Assembly (NCBI GenBank): GCA_021785655.1
Contig: JAJYET010000027.1
Span: 1 to 36,401 of the forward strand
Source: a bacterium
GTDB lineage: Bacteria > Chloroflexota > Dormibacteria > Aeolococcales > Bog-877
Length of the DNA stretch: 36,401 nucleotides
Direction of reading: 5' to 3'
Part shown: piece after piece, positions 1 through 9,493 of the stretch
Numbering within the stretch: the first letter of the stretch is position 1
Layout: each line of letters starts with the position of its first letter
The notes under the pieces: model-generated
Seen by the model: the letters and a program-made list of their open reading frames with translations, nothing else
What the model was told of the DNA's origin: nothing
Databases searched by the model: none
Program-made: the position numbers and the translations under genes

Positions 1-194
1 CAGGGCACCCTTCTGGTCGGGATGCTGCTGGCGGGTGGAGTCGCCGCCGCGGACACCGAGGAGCGAGCCGTCTACCGGCTCACCTCAGAGGGCCGGGGAT
101 GGGTGCTGTCCTCCCTTCCGATCATCGCGGGCAGGGTGTCCAGCCTGGTGGCGATGGAGCCCGCTTCGGATACCGACATGAGGAGCGTGACGAA

Positions 195-198
<4 letters not shown>
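1..198 (+). CDS. C-terminal end of a probable winged-helix transcriptional regulator (partial)
   Basis: Reading frame 1 is open from the first base to TGA at 196-198 and gives the last 65 residues of a protein cut by the window edge. The segment 'ERAVYRLTSEGRGWV' resembles the wing and last helix of ArsR/PadR/MarR-like winged-helix regulators, which often carry a 'Y.LT..G' motif. The stop overlaps the ATG of the sulfide:quinone oxidoreductase gene (ATGA, 195-198), so the two are probably translationally coupled and co-transcribed. That places a candidate sulfur-responsive regulator at the head of the operon. The family call is an inference from a short tail; the rest of the protein lies outside the window. 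Confidence 0.45.
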
Positions 199-1432
<1,234 letters not shown>

Positions 1433-1436
<4 letters not shown>

Positions 1437-2119
1437 CCGCCCTGGCGCCGGCCACGACCGAGGAGCGGCTGACCCGGATCGAGGGAATCCTGGGCGAGAT
1501 CCGGGAGGAGCTGCAGCGCCAGGCGCTGGCCCGGGAGCGCTGGCAGGAGTTCACCGACGGCGTCGCTCCCCTGGCGGGAGAGGCGGTCTCCCTGGTGACC
1601 CGCCATCTCGACGCCGACGCGTGCGACTTCACGGCGGTGGCGGGTCTGGCCCACAGCGTGGTCCGGGAGGCGGACACCCTGGCGGCCGGACTCGACCCCC
1701 TGCGCACCCTGATCGAGTTCGGCGAGGAGGTCGGCCCGCTGGGGGCCGCCGCCGCGGCCAGCGTCAACCGCCGGCTCCAGCAGCTGGACGACCGCGGGTA
1801 CTTCTCCTTCGCCCGCCAGGTCGCAGGGGTCATGGACAACGTGGTCACCTCGTTCAGCGAGGAGGATGTCCGGCTGCTGGGCGAGAACATCGTGCTCATC
1901 CTGACCACGGTCAAGGAGATGACCCAACCCGAGATCATGACCCTCCTGGGGCGGGCGGCGCGCTCCTTGCAGGACGGGGACACGGTCCCGGTGACCAGGA
2001 CGCCTTCGTCGCTGGCCCTGCTGCGGCAACTTCGGGACCCCCTGGTCCGCCGCGGACTGGCCCGGGTCCTGGCCACCCTGCGCGCCGTGGGGGCCGAGGC
2101 CCCCCCAGCCGACCGGTGA
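1433..2119 (+). CDS. DUF1641 family protein
   Basis: 228 aa, overlapping the upstream stop by ATGA. The central to C-terminal part carries 'LGENIVLILTTVKEMTQPE', the recognisable core of DUF1641 proteins. These are commonly encoded beside SQR-like flavoproteins in sulfur oxidisers and acidophiles. The N-terminus (about residues 9-45) is charged and probably helical or coiled. No membrane span, metal site or catalytic motif is evident, and there is a single Cys near residue 64. From neighbourhood, a partner or scaffold role for the SQR is likely, but no biochemical function is established. Family assignment is fairly secure; function is inferred. Confidence 0.8.
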
Positions 2120-2143
2120 TCAAGCGGTGTGGAGGTAGTTGAT

Positions 2144-2458
2144 ATGGCACTTGCCACCATCGAAGGTACCCAGGTTCACGTGGACGACGAGGGATTCCTG
2201 ACCGACTACGACGAGTGGAGCGAGGACCTGGCCCAGGTGCTGGCGGCCCGGATCGGGATCGGGCTCACCGAGCCGCACTGGAAGGCCATCCGCTTCCTGC
2301 GCGAGGACTTCAAGCAGCACGGCGAGACGGCGACCATCCGCCGCATCACCACCGTCGGAGGGATCCCCACCAAGGACCTCTTCACCCTGTTCCCGAAGCA
2401 GCCGGCCAAGAAGATGGCGTACATCGCGGGTCTTCCCAAGCCGCGCGGCTGCGTGTGA
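2144..2458 (+). CDS. DsrC/TusE-family sulfur carrier protein with a single C-terminal cysteine
   Basis: 104 aa. The start at ATG 2144 is supported by GGAGG at 2131-2135, eight bases upstream; an in-frame GTG at 2129 is less likely. DsrC/TusE hallmarks are present: 'DEGFLTDYDEWSEDLA' near the N-terminus, 'LTEPHWKAIRFLREDF' in the middle and the flexible tail 'IAGLPKPRGCV'. DsrC-type carriers bind sulfur on the penultimate cysteine (here Cys103) and in dissimilatory DsrC form a trisulfide using a second cysteine eleven residues earlier. That position is Ala92 here, so this is a one-cysteine DsrC-like or TusE-like carrier, able to accept a persulfide but not to form the internal disulfide. It lies between SQR/DUF1641 and a DsrE-like protein, which suggests it receives sulfur released by sulfide oxidation. 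Family confidence is high; the partner is inferred. Confidence 0.88.
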   Translation: MALATIEGTQVHVDDEGFLTDYDEWSEDLAQVLAARIGIGLTEPHWKAIRFLREDFKQHGETATIRRITTVGGIPTKDLFTLFPKQPAKKMAYIAGLPKPRGCV

Positions 2459-2481
2459 CCACCGACCAGGAGGGATCAAGC

Positions 2482-2991
2482 ATGACCACCCAAGTCGCAC
2501 CCGCCCCCATCCCGACGTTCGACCAAGGCGACACCGGCCGCAAGCTGGCCATCATCTGCTCCAAGGGCAACCTGGACATGGCCTACCCCGGGCTGGTGCT
2601 CGCCAACGCCGCCCTCGGGGAGGGCGTCGAGGTGCACCTCTTCTTCACCTTCTGGGGCTTCGACATGATCACCAAGAAGACCATGGCCCACCTCAAGTTC
2701 ACTCCCCTCGGGAACACCGCCACCCACATGCCCCAGGGGTTGGGGGGAATCCCGGGCATGACGGCGATGGCGACGAACATGCTGAGAAAGCAGATCGCCA
2801 GCGTGGGAGTGCCCGACGTGCCCGACTTCCTGGAGCAGATCAAGGCGTCCGGTGGACACCTCTGGGCCTGCCGGATGTCCGCGGACATGATGCACCTCGG
2901 CAAGGAGGACCTGCGCGACGACGTGGAGGCGATCATCAACGCCTCGGAATTCATCGAGATGACCGCGGGGGCGCAGCTGCTGTTCATCTGA
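2482..2991 (+). CDS. DsrE/DsrF/DrsH-like family protein (peroxiredoxin-like sulfurtransferase)
   Basis: 169 aa, with AGGAGG about eight bases before ATG 2482. The fold signature of the DsrE-like family is seen in 'KLAIICSKGNLDMAYPGLVL' (residues 21-40), 'VEVHLFFTFWGFDM' (50-62) and 'HLWACRMSADMM' (126-137). Cys130 in the 'AC.MS.D' motif is the conserved sulfur-binding residue of this branch; Cys26 is a second cysteine that could pair or relay. DsrE-family proteins carry persulfide sulfur in the cytoplasm and commonly donate it to TusA or DsrC-type partners. The gene is last in the sulfur operon, 23 bp after the DsrC-like gene. No membrane segment is obvious despite the hydrophobic 'LFFTFWGF' strand. 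Confidence 0.87.
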   Translation: MTTQVAPAPIPTFDQGDTGRKLAIICSKGNLDMAYPGLVLANAALGEGVEVHLFFTFWGFDMITKKTMAHLKFTPLGNTATHMPQGLGGIPGMTAMATNMLRKQIASVGVPDVPDFLEQIKASGGHLWACRMSADMMHLGKEDLRDDVEAIINASEFIEMTAGAQLLFI

Positions 2992-3467
2992 GCCGGGCGG
3001 GCGGCAGCCCCGGGGCGGGCTGGGGTGGGTTCGCCCTGCTCGGCGCCGCGGCGGACTGCGGCGATCGAGCGTAGGGCCAAGACCCGTACCAGCAGGGCAG
3101 TCCGCCGCTCCAGGCCGCCGGCCCAGTCCGGGTGGTTGGGCCGCCCCTCCCCGAGCCGGAGCGAGGGTCGGCAGGAGGCGCCCTCAGCGGCCGCGGGCGC
3201 CGCGAGCGGCCAGGCGCCGCGCGATCCCGGCCAGCTCCGCGCGATTGGCCTCGGGGCGAGAGCCTCCACATCCTGCTCCGCCGCGACGAGTTCGGCCTCG
3301 GCGATCCGGGCGTCAGGGAAGCGCAGCGGCAGCCGGGACCGCCCGTCGGCGGCGGTGCCGGCCCCGAAGTGTCACTTGCTCACCTGACCCCGTCCCGCCA
3401 TCCGGAGGGCTCTCCGGGGCTTGGACCGAAGTCGGTGCCCCCTCCCTGGTGGTCGGCGGTTGGGCAG
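2992..3467. other. intergenic region between the sulfur operon and a convergent gene
   Basis: No convincing gene, RNA or U-tailed terminator was seen. On the minus strand, around 3370-3180, two adjacent frames read as protein-like helix-rich sequence ('RIAEAELVAAEQDVEALA', then 'AELAGIARRLAARGARGR' ending in a stop). This could be the decayed C-terminus of a lost gene, but GC-rich DNA gives such patterns by chance. Confidence 0.3.
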
Positions 3468-4049
3468 TCAGGCTCCCATCTCCCGCAGCGCGGAGCTGAG
3501 CTCGGCCAGGGCGCGGTCGAGGCGCTGCTGCCGCCTGCGGCTCGGGACGTGGTTGGCCTCCGCGGCAAGGTATCCCACCAGCTCGTCGAGTCGCTCCTCG
3601 TCGGCCGGGAGGGCGACACCGTCGCCCAGCGCGATCGACCGGTACACCAACCGCTCGCATTCCAGGTCGAGCAGGCGGAGCGTGCGCAGGGCGGCCGCGA
3701 CCTCGTCCGAGACCAGCACCTCGTGCGAGGCACCGGGGTGCTGGCCGGGATGGGGTTCCCGAAGATCGAAGTGGGTGCCCTCCCAGCCGGTGATCACGCC
3801 CTCATCGGCACAGGAGTCGCAGCCCCACTCGATCTGGGCCGGAAGCTCCGAGCGGAAGACCACGATGCGTCCCGGGCAGCGGCTCCTTCCCGGCCGCCGG
3901 CGGCAGGGCAGCGCGCTCACCCAGGCGGCGCCAGGGTCCCCGGCGGTGGCCGCCCGCACGATCTCCCCGAGCTGGTCGGCCAGGTTGCGGGCAGGCGCGG
4001 GACCGTCAGACGGCAGGTCGAGGAAGTGACGAAGGTCGCAGACGTACAA
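3468..4049 (-). CDS. conserved hypothetical protein with paired cysteines
   Basis: 193 aa from a TTG start at 4049. This start is chosen because 'YVCDLRHFLDLP' follows at once and a TANNNT box (TACAGT, 4063-4058) lies exactly eight bases upstream, suggesting a leaderless message. The protein resembles an actinobacterial hypothetical family with a Cys/Arg-rich centre ('SALPCRRRPGRSRCPGRI', residues 45-62), then 'IEWGCDSCADEGVITGWEG' (73-91) containing CxxC at 77-80. Cys49, Cys58, Cys77 and Cys80 could form a zinc site. The C-terminal third is helical and charged. I do not recognise a function; similar proteins are often found near plasmid-like or accessory genes, from memory. It faces a remnant toxin-antitoxin locus divergently, 76 bp away. 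Confidence 0.68.
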   Translation of the reverse strand: MYVCDLRHFLDLPSDGPAPARNLADQLGEIVRAATAGDPGAAWVSALPCRRRPGRSRCPGRIVVFRSELPAQIEWGCDSCADEGVITGWEGTHFDLREPHPGQHPGASHEVLVSDEVAAALRTLRLLDLECERLVYRSIALGDGVALPADEERLDELVGYLAAEANHVPSRRRQQRLDRALAELSSALREMGA

Positions 4050-4125
4050 CGCTGGGAACTGTATCCGACTCCGTCGTCCCTCGGGTGAGATGCTCCCCGC
4101 TAGGGATCGGCGAAGGGGAGCGGAG

Positions 4126-4404
4126 ATGGAGATCGAGGCGGGCCGCTGGACGCTGCGGTCGCCGCCCCGGGAGGCCATCCGGGTCCGGGAATCGCAGCAG
4201 GGCGATCCGTTCGCCGTCCGGCGGATGCGCCGGGGAGGGACACCCGGCGTGACCTGTCACGGTCGGTCGGTGGCGGTGCTGGCCCCGCCCGCGCCGGCCA
4301 CCGCCAGCCTTGTCATTGCCGAGAGGGCGACACCTGCCCCTAGGGGACACGGCCCGCTCCCCGGTGCCGGCCGTGGCACCCGGCCCGAACCACGGCGTTC
4401 CTGA
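4126..4404 (+). CDS. Phd/YefM-like antitoxin, probably degenerate
   Basis: 92 aa from ATG 4126, with an AAGGGGAG ribosome-binding site at 4113-4120. 'VTCHGRSVAVLAPPAPA' (about residues 45-61) matches the 'V..HGRPVAVLVPP' segment of Phd/YefM antitoxins, which repress their own operon and block a partner toxin. The N-terminal half is unusually Arg/Pro-rich and lacks a clean Phd helix, and the tail after residue 61 reads like unselected GC-rich sequence. It ends where a PIN-toxin remnant begins in another frame, the expected antitoxin-then-toxin order. The partner is clearly broken, so this gene is probably under relaxed selection. Confidence 0.45.
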   Translation: MEIEAGRWTLRSPPREAIRVRESQQGDPFAVRRMRRGGTPGVTCHGRSVAVLAPPAPATASLVIAERATPAPRGHGPLPGAGRGTRPEPRRS

Positions 4405-4754
4405 AGCTTGCGGTGGCGGAAGCTGGCCTGCTGGCCAGGCGCCTGTGGTTCACTCGAGAGCGTCCCTGCTGGTCATCCCAGCTGCTGGCCGCCGAGGAGT
4501 ACCGAACGCCGATGCGCCTCGGTCTCGATCCGGAGATCCCCGAGGAGCTGTAGGACGGTGACTCGCTCATCCGCCCGTCGGCGTCCACGTTCGGAGTGGC
4601 GGGGCAGCGGGCTCCCGTCGAGCGGCGCTCCCTGGACGGGACCCATCTGGCCGCGGCCGGAGAGATCGGCCCGGAGCTCGAAGCGGTGGTCACTTATGAC
4701 TGGCGCATTATCGTGGGTGCCGAGGGGGCCGGGCCCCCTTCCATCCAGCCTGAG
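4386..4754 (+). pseudogene. decayed PIN-domain (VapC-like) toxin
   Basis: One frame reads as a PIN-domain RNase from 'TTAFLKLAVAEAGLLARRLW', through 'SQLLAAEEYRTP' and 'RSLDGTHLAAAGEIGPELEA', to 'VVTYDWRII'. These match VapC blocks: an 'LDTSAFLKL' N-terminus, 'SLDALHLAAAL' and a 'TYD.RM' end. An in-frame TAG at 4551 interrupts the middle, no start codon remains near the expected N-terminus, and the first catalytic Asp (of the usual 'LDTSAF') is replaced by Arg. An active toxin is therefore very unlikely. The Asp of 'SLDG' and the Asp of 'TYDW' survive, indicating fairly recent decay. It directly follows the Phd-like antitoxin. Confidence 0.75.
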
Positions 4755-5132
4755 CGGGCTCTGCCGAGGAGCAGGCGGCAATTCTGGCCGGAGGTGGCCG
4801 TCCCCTTCGCACGCAGCGATCCCGGCGCACACGCCAGCTCACCACGGGCGAGATAAGGTCTGGCCGCGATGGCTAGCTACCCAGAGCCGGGCCCTCAGGC
4901 TGGACTTCCTCCCGCCGGTCCTCGCCACGGCTTCGGAGGCGCGCCCCAGTCCCGCGTGCTGCAGGGGTTCGCATGGTAGTGGCCCGGAAGCCGTAGAACA
5001 AGTCGGCCCCCTCGAGGCCGGCACAGTTCTTTGGGACGCACCCCACGTCCCAGCCGCCACCTCGGGGCCGAGGGGCTCCGCGATCTGGGTGGCCACCCAA
5101 AAGGGGCGCGTGCTCTTTCGGCTCCCTGTCCC
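4755..5132. other. intergenic region after the toxin remnant
   Basis: No supported gene. The toxin frame runs on to a stop near 4856 without recognisable content. No tRNA, terminator or repeat was seen. It may be part of the same decaying island, since it separates the remnant from the convergent secreted-protein gene. Confidence 0.3.
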
Positions 5133-7994
5133 TCACGGCGGTGGTGGGGCGGTCGCTCCGTACGCCACGCTGAACCCCGTCGCGTTAAGCGCCGAAGGCG
5201 TGGACACCTGGACCCCGTTCTGCACCATGTACAGTTCCGTCTCCTGGTTCTGGGGTCCCGACATGCTGAGGTTGGTGAAGGTGGTGGTGGTGTACGCAGC
5301 CAGCTCGGTCAGCGAGCCGTTGGACATCGGCGCCTCCATGATCCACTCCGCCGAGGAAAGTGGAGCCGCATAGGTCTGGTCGATGGTGAAGCTGGCGCCT
5401 GAGGTGTCGTCGGTGAGGGTGATCGCCCACTCGTCCGAGGCGGGGTTGTATTCCTGGATCGTCACGGTGACCAGGTCCCCTGCAGACACGGTCATGGAGA
5501 TGTTGGTCTCTGCGGCAGGCAGGATCTCCCACCACGGCTGGATGTAGAAGTAGTTGGAGTTGTAGGGATCCGGGTACTCCTGGATACCGGCCTGGATCAG
5601 CGAGCTGTCATTCAACCCGTCGATCCCCACCCATTCCGAGAGATTGGTGCCGGTCTGCCCCGAGTAGAGGCTCGGCACGTCGAAGGTGCCGCTCACATAG
5701 GTGTACGGGCCGTTGCCCATCGCGTATCCCGACCAGTTGGGTGACCCCTCGAGCACCGGTGGGCCCAGATAGACCTCCAAGCTGAGTGTCGCGGTGGCCG
5801 TGCCCGCCACCGGGGTCTTGGAGTCCGTGACCTGGACCGTGAAGATGTATGAGCCGGCGGTGCTGGGGGCGCCCGCCAGGATGCCGGTGCTGGACAGCCC
5901 CAGCCCCAAGGGCATGCCACTGGACACCACCGCCCAGCTGTACGGCGGGACGCCGCCAGACGCCTGAAGCGAGGTCGAATATGAGTTGCCCACCGTGCCT
6001 GGCGGCAAACTCGTGGTGATCACCGAGAGGGCGGGCTCGACCAACAACTCGAGTCCGGTGGAGGCGGACTGGGGCGTCGGGATGCTGGCGTCGGAGACCC
6101 GCAGCCCGAGGCTGAAGGTCCCGGTCGCCCCGGGCGTGCCGGTGATCGATCCAGTGGATGTCAGGGTGAGTCCGGTCGGCAAGGCCCCCGATATGAGGGC
6201 CCAGCTGTACGGCGGGAGCCCCCCGGTGGCGGAGAGCACGGCCGAGTACCCCGATCCGGCGACGCCGGTGGGGAGCGAGGTGGTCAGGATCTGCAGGGGG
6301 GCGGCCTGAACGGTCAAGACGAAGGACGCGCTCGCCGCCTCGGGACTCGGGCTGCTCGAGTCCGTGACCTGGACGGTGATCGAAAAGCTCCCAATGTCCG
6401 TCGTCGTCCCGCTGATGCTCCCGTCTGGTGCGAGGGCAAGCCCCGATGGCAAGCCTCCGCCGGTGACCGCCCAGCTGTAGGGTGGCACCCCGCCCGTGGC
6501 CGCCAGGCTCGTGGAGTAGCTGGTGCCGGACGTGGCCGAGGGAAGGGAGGCGGTCGTGACGGTGAGTGGGACCCGTGGCCCGAAGTATGAGAACGCATCA
6601 ATAATGAGGTTTGCGCTCCCCTCGTCGTTATAGACCGACACCGCTCCGCCGCTCCCCAGAGTCGCCACCGTGAGGTTGGCCACGATCTCTCCTGTGGACC
6701 AGTTGAGGTCGGATGCCAGCGGTCTGGCTCCGCCGGGATAAACCGTGAAATAGCTGGGCGCGGTGGTGTCCACCGCCGTGACGTTGGCCACTACCGCGGT
6801 GGCAGTGGTCGGGATTGCCCCTATTCCTGCGATCTGCTTGGTCAAGGAGGCCCCCGGCCCCAGAGTCTGCCCAGTCGTCCTGGTGTCCAGGATCCGCACC
6901 GGGGTGATGGTGCTCAGGAGGCTGGCCCCCGCAGGAGCGCTGGTGCCGTTGGTGAAGTAGCCGTCCACGTCGATCACCACGTCGGCGTTGCCCAATTGGT
7001 TGTAGACGGCTATCTGCCCGGTGGCGGGGTTGACTGGCACCACCACCCGATTGGCCACGGTCTCTCCGCCGACCCAGTTCAGGTTGGAGGCCAGTGGCCT
7101 GGCGCTGCCTTCAGGATAGGCCGTGAGATAGCTTGCAGAGGTGGTGTTGGTGACGGTCACATTGAGCAGCGCAGCAGCGGCGCCCGAGATCGGAATCCCA
7201 CCCGCACCTGCCACTTGGATGTCGAGCGAACTACCCGGGCCAAGGGTGTCACCGCTGTACGGCTCCCCGCTCGCGGCCCGGGTGTCGGTGATTCGGGATG
7301 GCGCCAGAGGAACGTAGCTGCCGACCGTGGCGCCGGATGGTTCTGGGGCAAAGTACCCCTCCAGGTCCACGACGACGTCTGCACGTCCCTGGTCGTTGAA
7401 GAAGGTCACCTGACCGTTGGTCCCCACCGGAACGATCACCAGGTTGGGCACCGTCTGCCCGGACCCCCAGTTGAGGTTGGACAGCAGCGGCCGAGCGTCC
7501 CCGGTGGGATAAACGGAGAGGTAGCTGCCGTCGGTCGTATTGGTAACGGTCACGTTGAGGGCCACCGCCGTGGCCCCCGAGGGCACACTTCCACCGGTCA
7601 CGGTCAGGTTTAGGGTCGCCGACGGGCCGAGGGTGTCCCCGTTGAGGCGGGTGTCCAAAAGGCGGGTGGGAGCAAGCGGGGTGTAGGCACCGTTGGCACT
7701 GAGGCCCACAGTCTGGGCGACGCCGGCGTTCAGGCTCGAACTGCGACGGGACGCGGCGGGGAAGGCTCTTCGGGAAAGCGGGGCGAGCGGAGAGGGGCTC
7801 ACCTTCGAGGCAGCACATATGCACCGATGGAGGGCTGGCGTCAGGGTGTGGGCTCCCTGAGCACTGAGGGAGATGGGCTGGGGCCCAACGGCCGCCGCCG
7901 CTCCCCCGGCCAGCGCTAGCCAGAGTGACGCAGCTGCGATCGCCGCCGCCGCCATCGACCGCGGGCGCCTGTTCGTAAGTCTGTAGTTACTCAA
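5133..7994 (-). CDS. secreted multi-domain protein with C-terminal G1 (eqolisin-type) glutamic peptidase domain
   Basis: 953 aa from TTG 7994, preferred because 'MSNYRLTNRRPRS' plus an Ala/Leu-rich stretch to about residue 36 makes a standard Sec signal peptide, and AAAAGAGGG lies just upstream. Next come three repeats of about 110-120 residues (roughly 105-213, 228-347, 360-471). Each opens with a 'PTRLLDTR'-like motif and contains 'SNLNW' and a 'VDGYF'-type end, as in actinobacterial cell-surface proteins. Three Ig-like putative-domain repeats follow (476-562, 567-652, 657-741) with 'ATGGVPPYSWAV'. Residues about 752-925 match peptidase family G1: 'NWSGYAMG', 'EWVGIDG', 'SSLIQAGIQEY' and 'SAEWIMEAP'. 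The catalytic pair of the family is Gln and Glu, here probably Gln801 and a Glu in AEWIME (883/887). G1 peptidases usually work at acidic pH. A Pro run ends the protein. Confidence 0.85.
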   Translation of the reverse strand: MSNYRLTNRRPRSMAAAAIAAASLWLALAGGAAAAVGPQPISLSAQGAHTLTPALHRCICAASKVSPSPLAPLSRRAFPAASRRSSSLNAGVAQTVGLSANGAYTPLAPTRLLDTRLNGDTLGPSATLNLTVTGGSVPSGATAVALNVTVTNTTDGSYLSVYPTGDARPLLSNLNWGSGQTVPNLVIVPVGTNGQVTFFNDQGRADVVVDLEGYFAPEPSGATVGSYVPLAPSRITDTRAASGEPYSGDTLGPGSSLDIQVAGAGGIPISGAAAALLNVTVTNTTSASYLTAYPEGSARPLASNLNWVGGETVANRVVVPVNPATGQIAVYNQLGNADVVIDVDGYFTNGTSAPAGASLLSTITPVRILDTRTTGQTLGPGASLTKQIAGIGAIPTTATAVVANVTAVDTTAPSYFTVYPGGARPLASDLNWSTGEIVANLTVATLGSGGAVSVYNDEGSANLIIDAFSYFGPRVPLTVTTASLPSATSGTSYSTSLAATGGVPPYSWAVTGGGLPSGLALAPDGSISGTTTDIGSFSITVQVTDSSSPSPEAASASFVLTVQAAPLQILTTSLPTGVAGSGYSAVLSATGGLPPYSWALISGALPTGLTLTSTGSITGTPGATGTFSLGLRVSDASIPTPQSASTGLELLVEPALSVITTSLPPGTVGNSYSTSLQASGGVPPYSWAVVSSGMPLGLGLSSTGILAGAPSTAGSYIFTVQVTDSKTPVAGTATATLSLEVYLGPPVLEGSPNWSGYAMGNGPYTYVSGTFDVPSLYSGQTGTNLSEWVGIDGLNDSSLIQAGIQEYPDPYNSNYFYIQPWWEILPAAETNISMTVSAGDLVTVTIQEYNPASDEWAITLTDDTSGASFTIDQTYAAPLSSAEWIMEAPMSNGSLTELAAYTTTTFTNLSMSGPQNQETELYMVQNGVQVSTPSALNATGFSVAYGATAPPPP

Positions 7995-8496
7995 GACACG
8001 CGCCCTCTTTTCTGCCTGCCTCAACCGGAATCGTTCGCGAGCGGTCGGCCGGGGTGGGACGGTGGCCGTCCTTCACACCTCCCGCTGAGATCGGCCGTGC
8101 CCCAGGGTAGCTCTGCGTCGCCTCTATGGGACCGCGGTGAGTCGCTCGTTACACCCGGGGCCGAGCCCGAGCGGTGACCCGCCTTAGCCCCGGTGGAGGG
8201 GCACAGGTCATAGCCTCGGCACAGCTCTGGCGGAGTGCCGCACATCCTCGAACAGCTGTCCGGCCAAGGTTAAGAATTCGAGCTTGAGTGGCGGTCGGCG
8301 CCCGGCCCCCCGGGTACCGCCGCGCGAGACGGCACGGCGGACGCCCCTGCCTTGGGCACCCCGGCGCCCCGTGGCCCGAGGGTGGCTGATACGGCGCAGC
8401 AATGTGACGCAGCGGCTGGGCAGGCCACCGTCGCATGAACTCGCATCGCCCTGCCGGGGCGTGAACGAACGTCAGGTCCATCACGGGACCGAGTCG
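7995..8496. other. long upstream region of the G1-peptidase gene
   Basis: About 500 bp with no clear gene. On the minus strand, 8290-8208 reads 'LEFLTLAGQLFEDVRH' then a stop; this looks like the tail of a decayed protein, perhaps a transposase, but is too short to assign. The section between about 8200 and 8000, just before the G1 start, contains several GC-rich inverted repeats and 'GACGCAGAGCTACC' on the minus strand, faintly reminiscent of part of a c-di-GMP riboswitch. The conserved core could not be completed, so no riboswitch is called. Confidence 0.3.
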
Positions 8497-9423
8497 CTAT
8501 GCGGGGAGAAGAGTCGCTACTCCCCGGACCCCTCCCGGGAGTTGGCCAACGAGGTGCACATCTGCGGCGATGAGGGCAACGCCAGCCACGAGGGTCAGCA
8601 CCGACCCGGTCGCGACGAAGCCTGCCAGGATCGCAAGGCTGGTCGCGAGCATGTGCCAGGCCGAGGCCGAGGCGCTGGGTCCCCGCAACACGCCGATCAG
8701 ATTGCCGCCCACAAGGGCGGCCAGGATCCCCACCAAGAACGCCCATGGGCCAGCCATGCGGAGGCACAGAAGAAACGCCGTCAGCGCGGCCCGACGCGCC
8801 GCGGCAGCCCGCGCTGGCCGCAGCCCCCGTGTCCACGATCTCCGGCGCCAAGATCGGACCAAGCCGGCCAGGGTTCGCTCGTTGGCGACCGCCATCGTAA
8901 TCCAGCGGGGGGGGAGCACGGGGGAGCGCAGGGGCGGCGATCCAGGGACGCTTGGTATCGTCGGCATTTGCAGCAGAAGGCTGTGAAGTTGCTCCCGTCC
9001 CCAAAGGAATACGTCACACTTTCGCGCCACCGCGATGGCCTGCTCTGTGAACTCCTGGTTGCTCACGACGATCGCCGCGTCGGTGGCGTAGCAGCTTCGG
9101 GCTGCGTGCGCCTCCTGCACGGCCCGGGGGCCGATCTTCGATGTCGCTGAGTGCTTGGCCTGAACCACGGTGCGGCTGCCGGCGCCCTCCACCAGAAGGT
9201 CGGCACCCTGGTCCCTGGTCCCACCCACGTGGTCCACCGAGTGGCCCAGCTCCTGGAACAGTGACACCAGCCACCGCTCAAAGGCAGCTCCTGACTCGGG
9301 TGTCGGGAGCGAGTCGATCGCGGCTAACACAGCGACAGTTTCGGTCCGTCGATCTCGCGGCACGCCAGGGACCGTCTCCCCTGAGCACCCCGATGGTCCG
9401 ACCTGGCCCAGTGACCACTGCAT
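8497..9423 (-). CDS. Mrr-like restriction endonuclease domain protein with two C-terminal membrane segments
   Basis: 308 aa from ATG 9423, with GGAGG eight bases upstream. Residues about 44-150 form an Mrr_cat-type PD-(D/E)xK nuclease: 'GAAFERWLVSLFQELGH' (Glu49), 'TRDQGADLLVEG' (Asp75) and 'RTVVQAKH' (Gln88-Ala-Lys90). A 'DAAIVVSNQEFTEQA' strand-helix follows. This family cleaves DNA, often modified DNA, in type IV restriction or related defence. After a basic linker (190-211), two hydrophobic stretches, about 213-246 and 255-293, look like membrane helices or hairpins, so the nuclease is probably anchored on the cytoplasmic face. Membrane-tethered Mrr-like nucleases are known in defence-associated families. 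The gene is divergent from an uncharacterised zinc-finger gene with 70 bp between starts. Target and trigger are unknown. Confidence 0.78.
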   Translation of the reverse strand: MQWSLGQVGPSGCSGETVPGVPRDRRTETVAVLAAIDSLPTPESGAAFERWLVSLFQELGHSVDHVGGTRDQGADLLVEGAGSRTVVQAKHSATSKIGPRAVQEAHAARSCYATDAAIVVSNQEFTEQAIAVARKCDVFLWGREQLHSLLLQMPTIPSVPGSPPLRSPVLPPRWITMAVANERTLAGLVRSWRRRSWTRGLRPARAAAARRAALTAFLLCLRMAGPWAFLVGILAALVGGNLIGVLRGPSASASAWHMLATSLAILAGFVATGSVLTLVAGVALIAADVHLVGQLPGGVRGVATLLPA

Positions 9424-9493
9424 ACAACCATCCTCCGTGATACAGTCCGGTCGTCGTTTGTATCGATTGTGCCTAAGAGGTCGATGGCTCGCA

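Noticed and set aside
8000-8200. c-di-GMP-I riboswitch upstream of the G1 peptidase
   Set aside because: Only one short segment resembles the aptamer; the GGGCAAACC-type element and receptor are missing.
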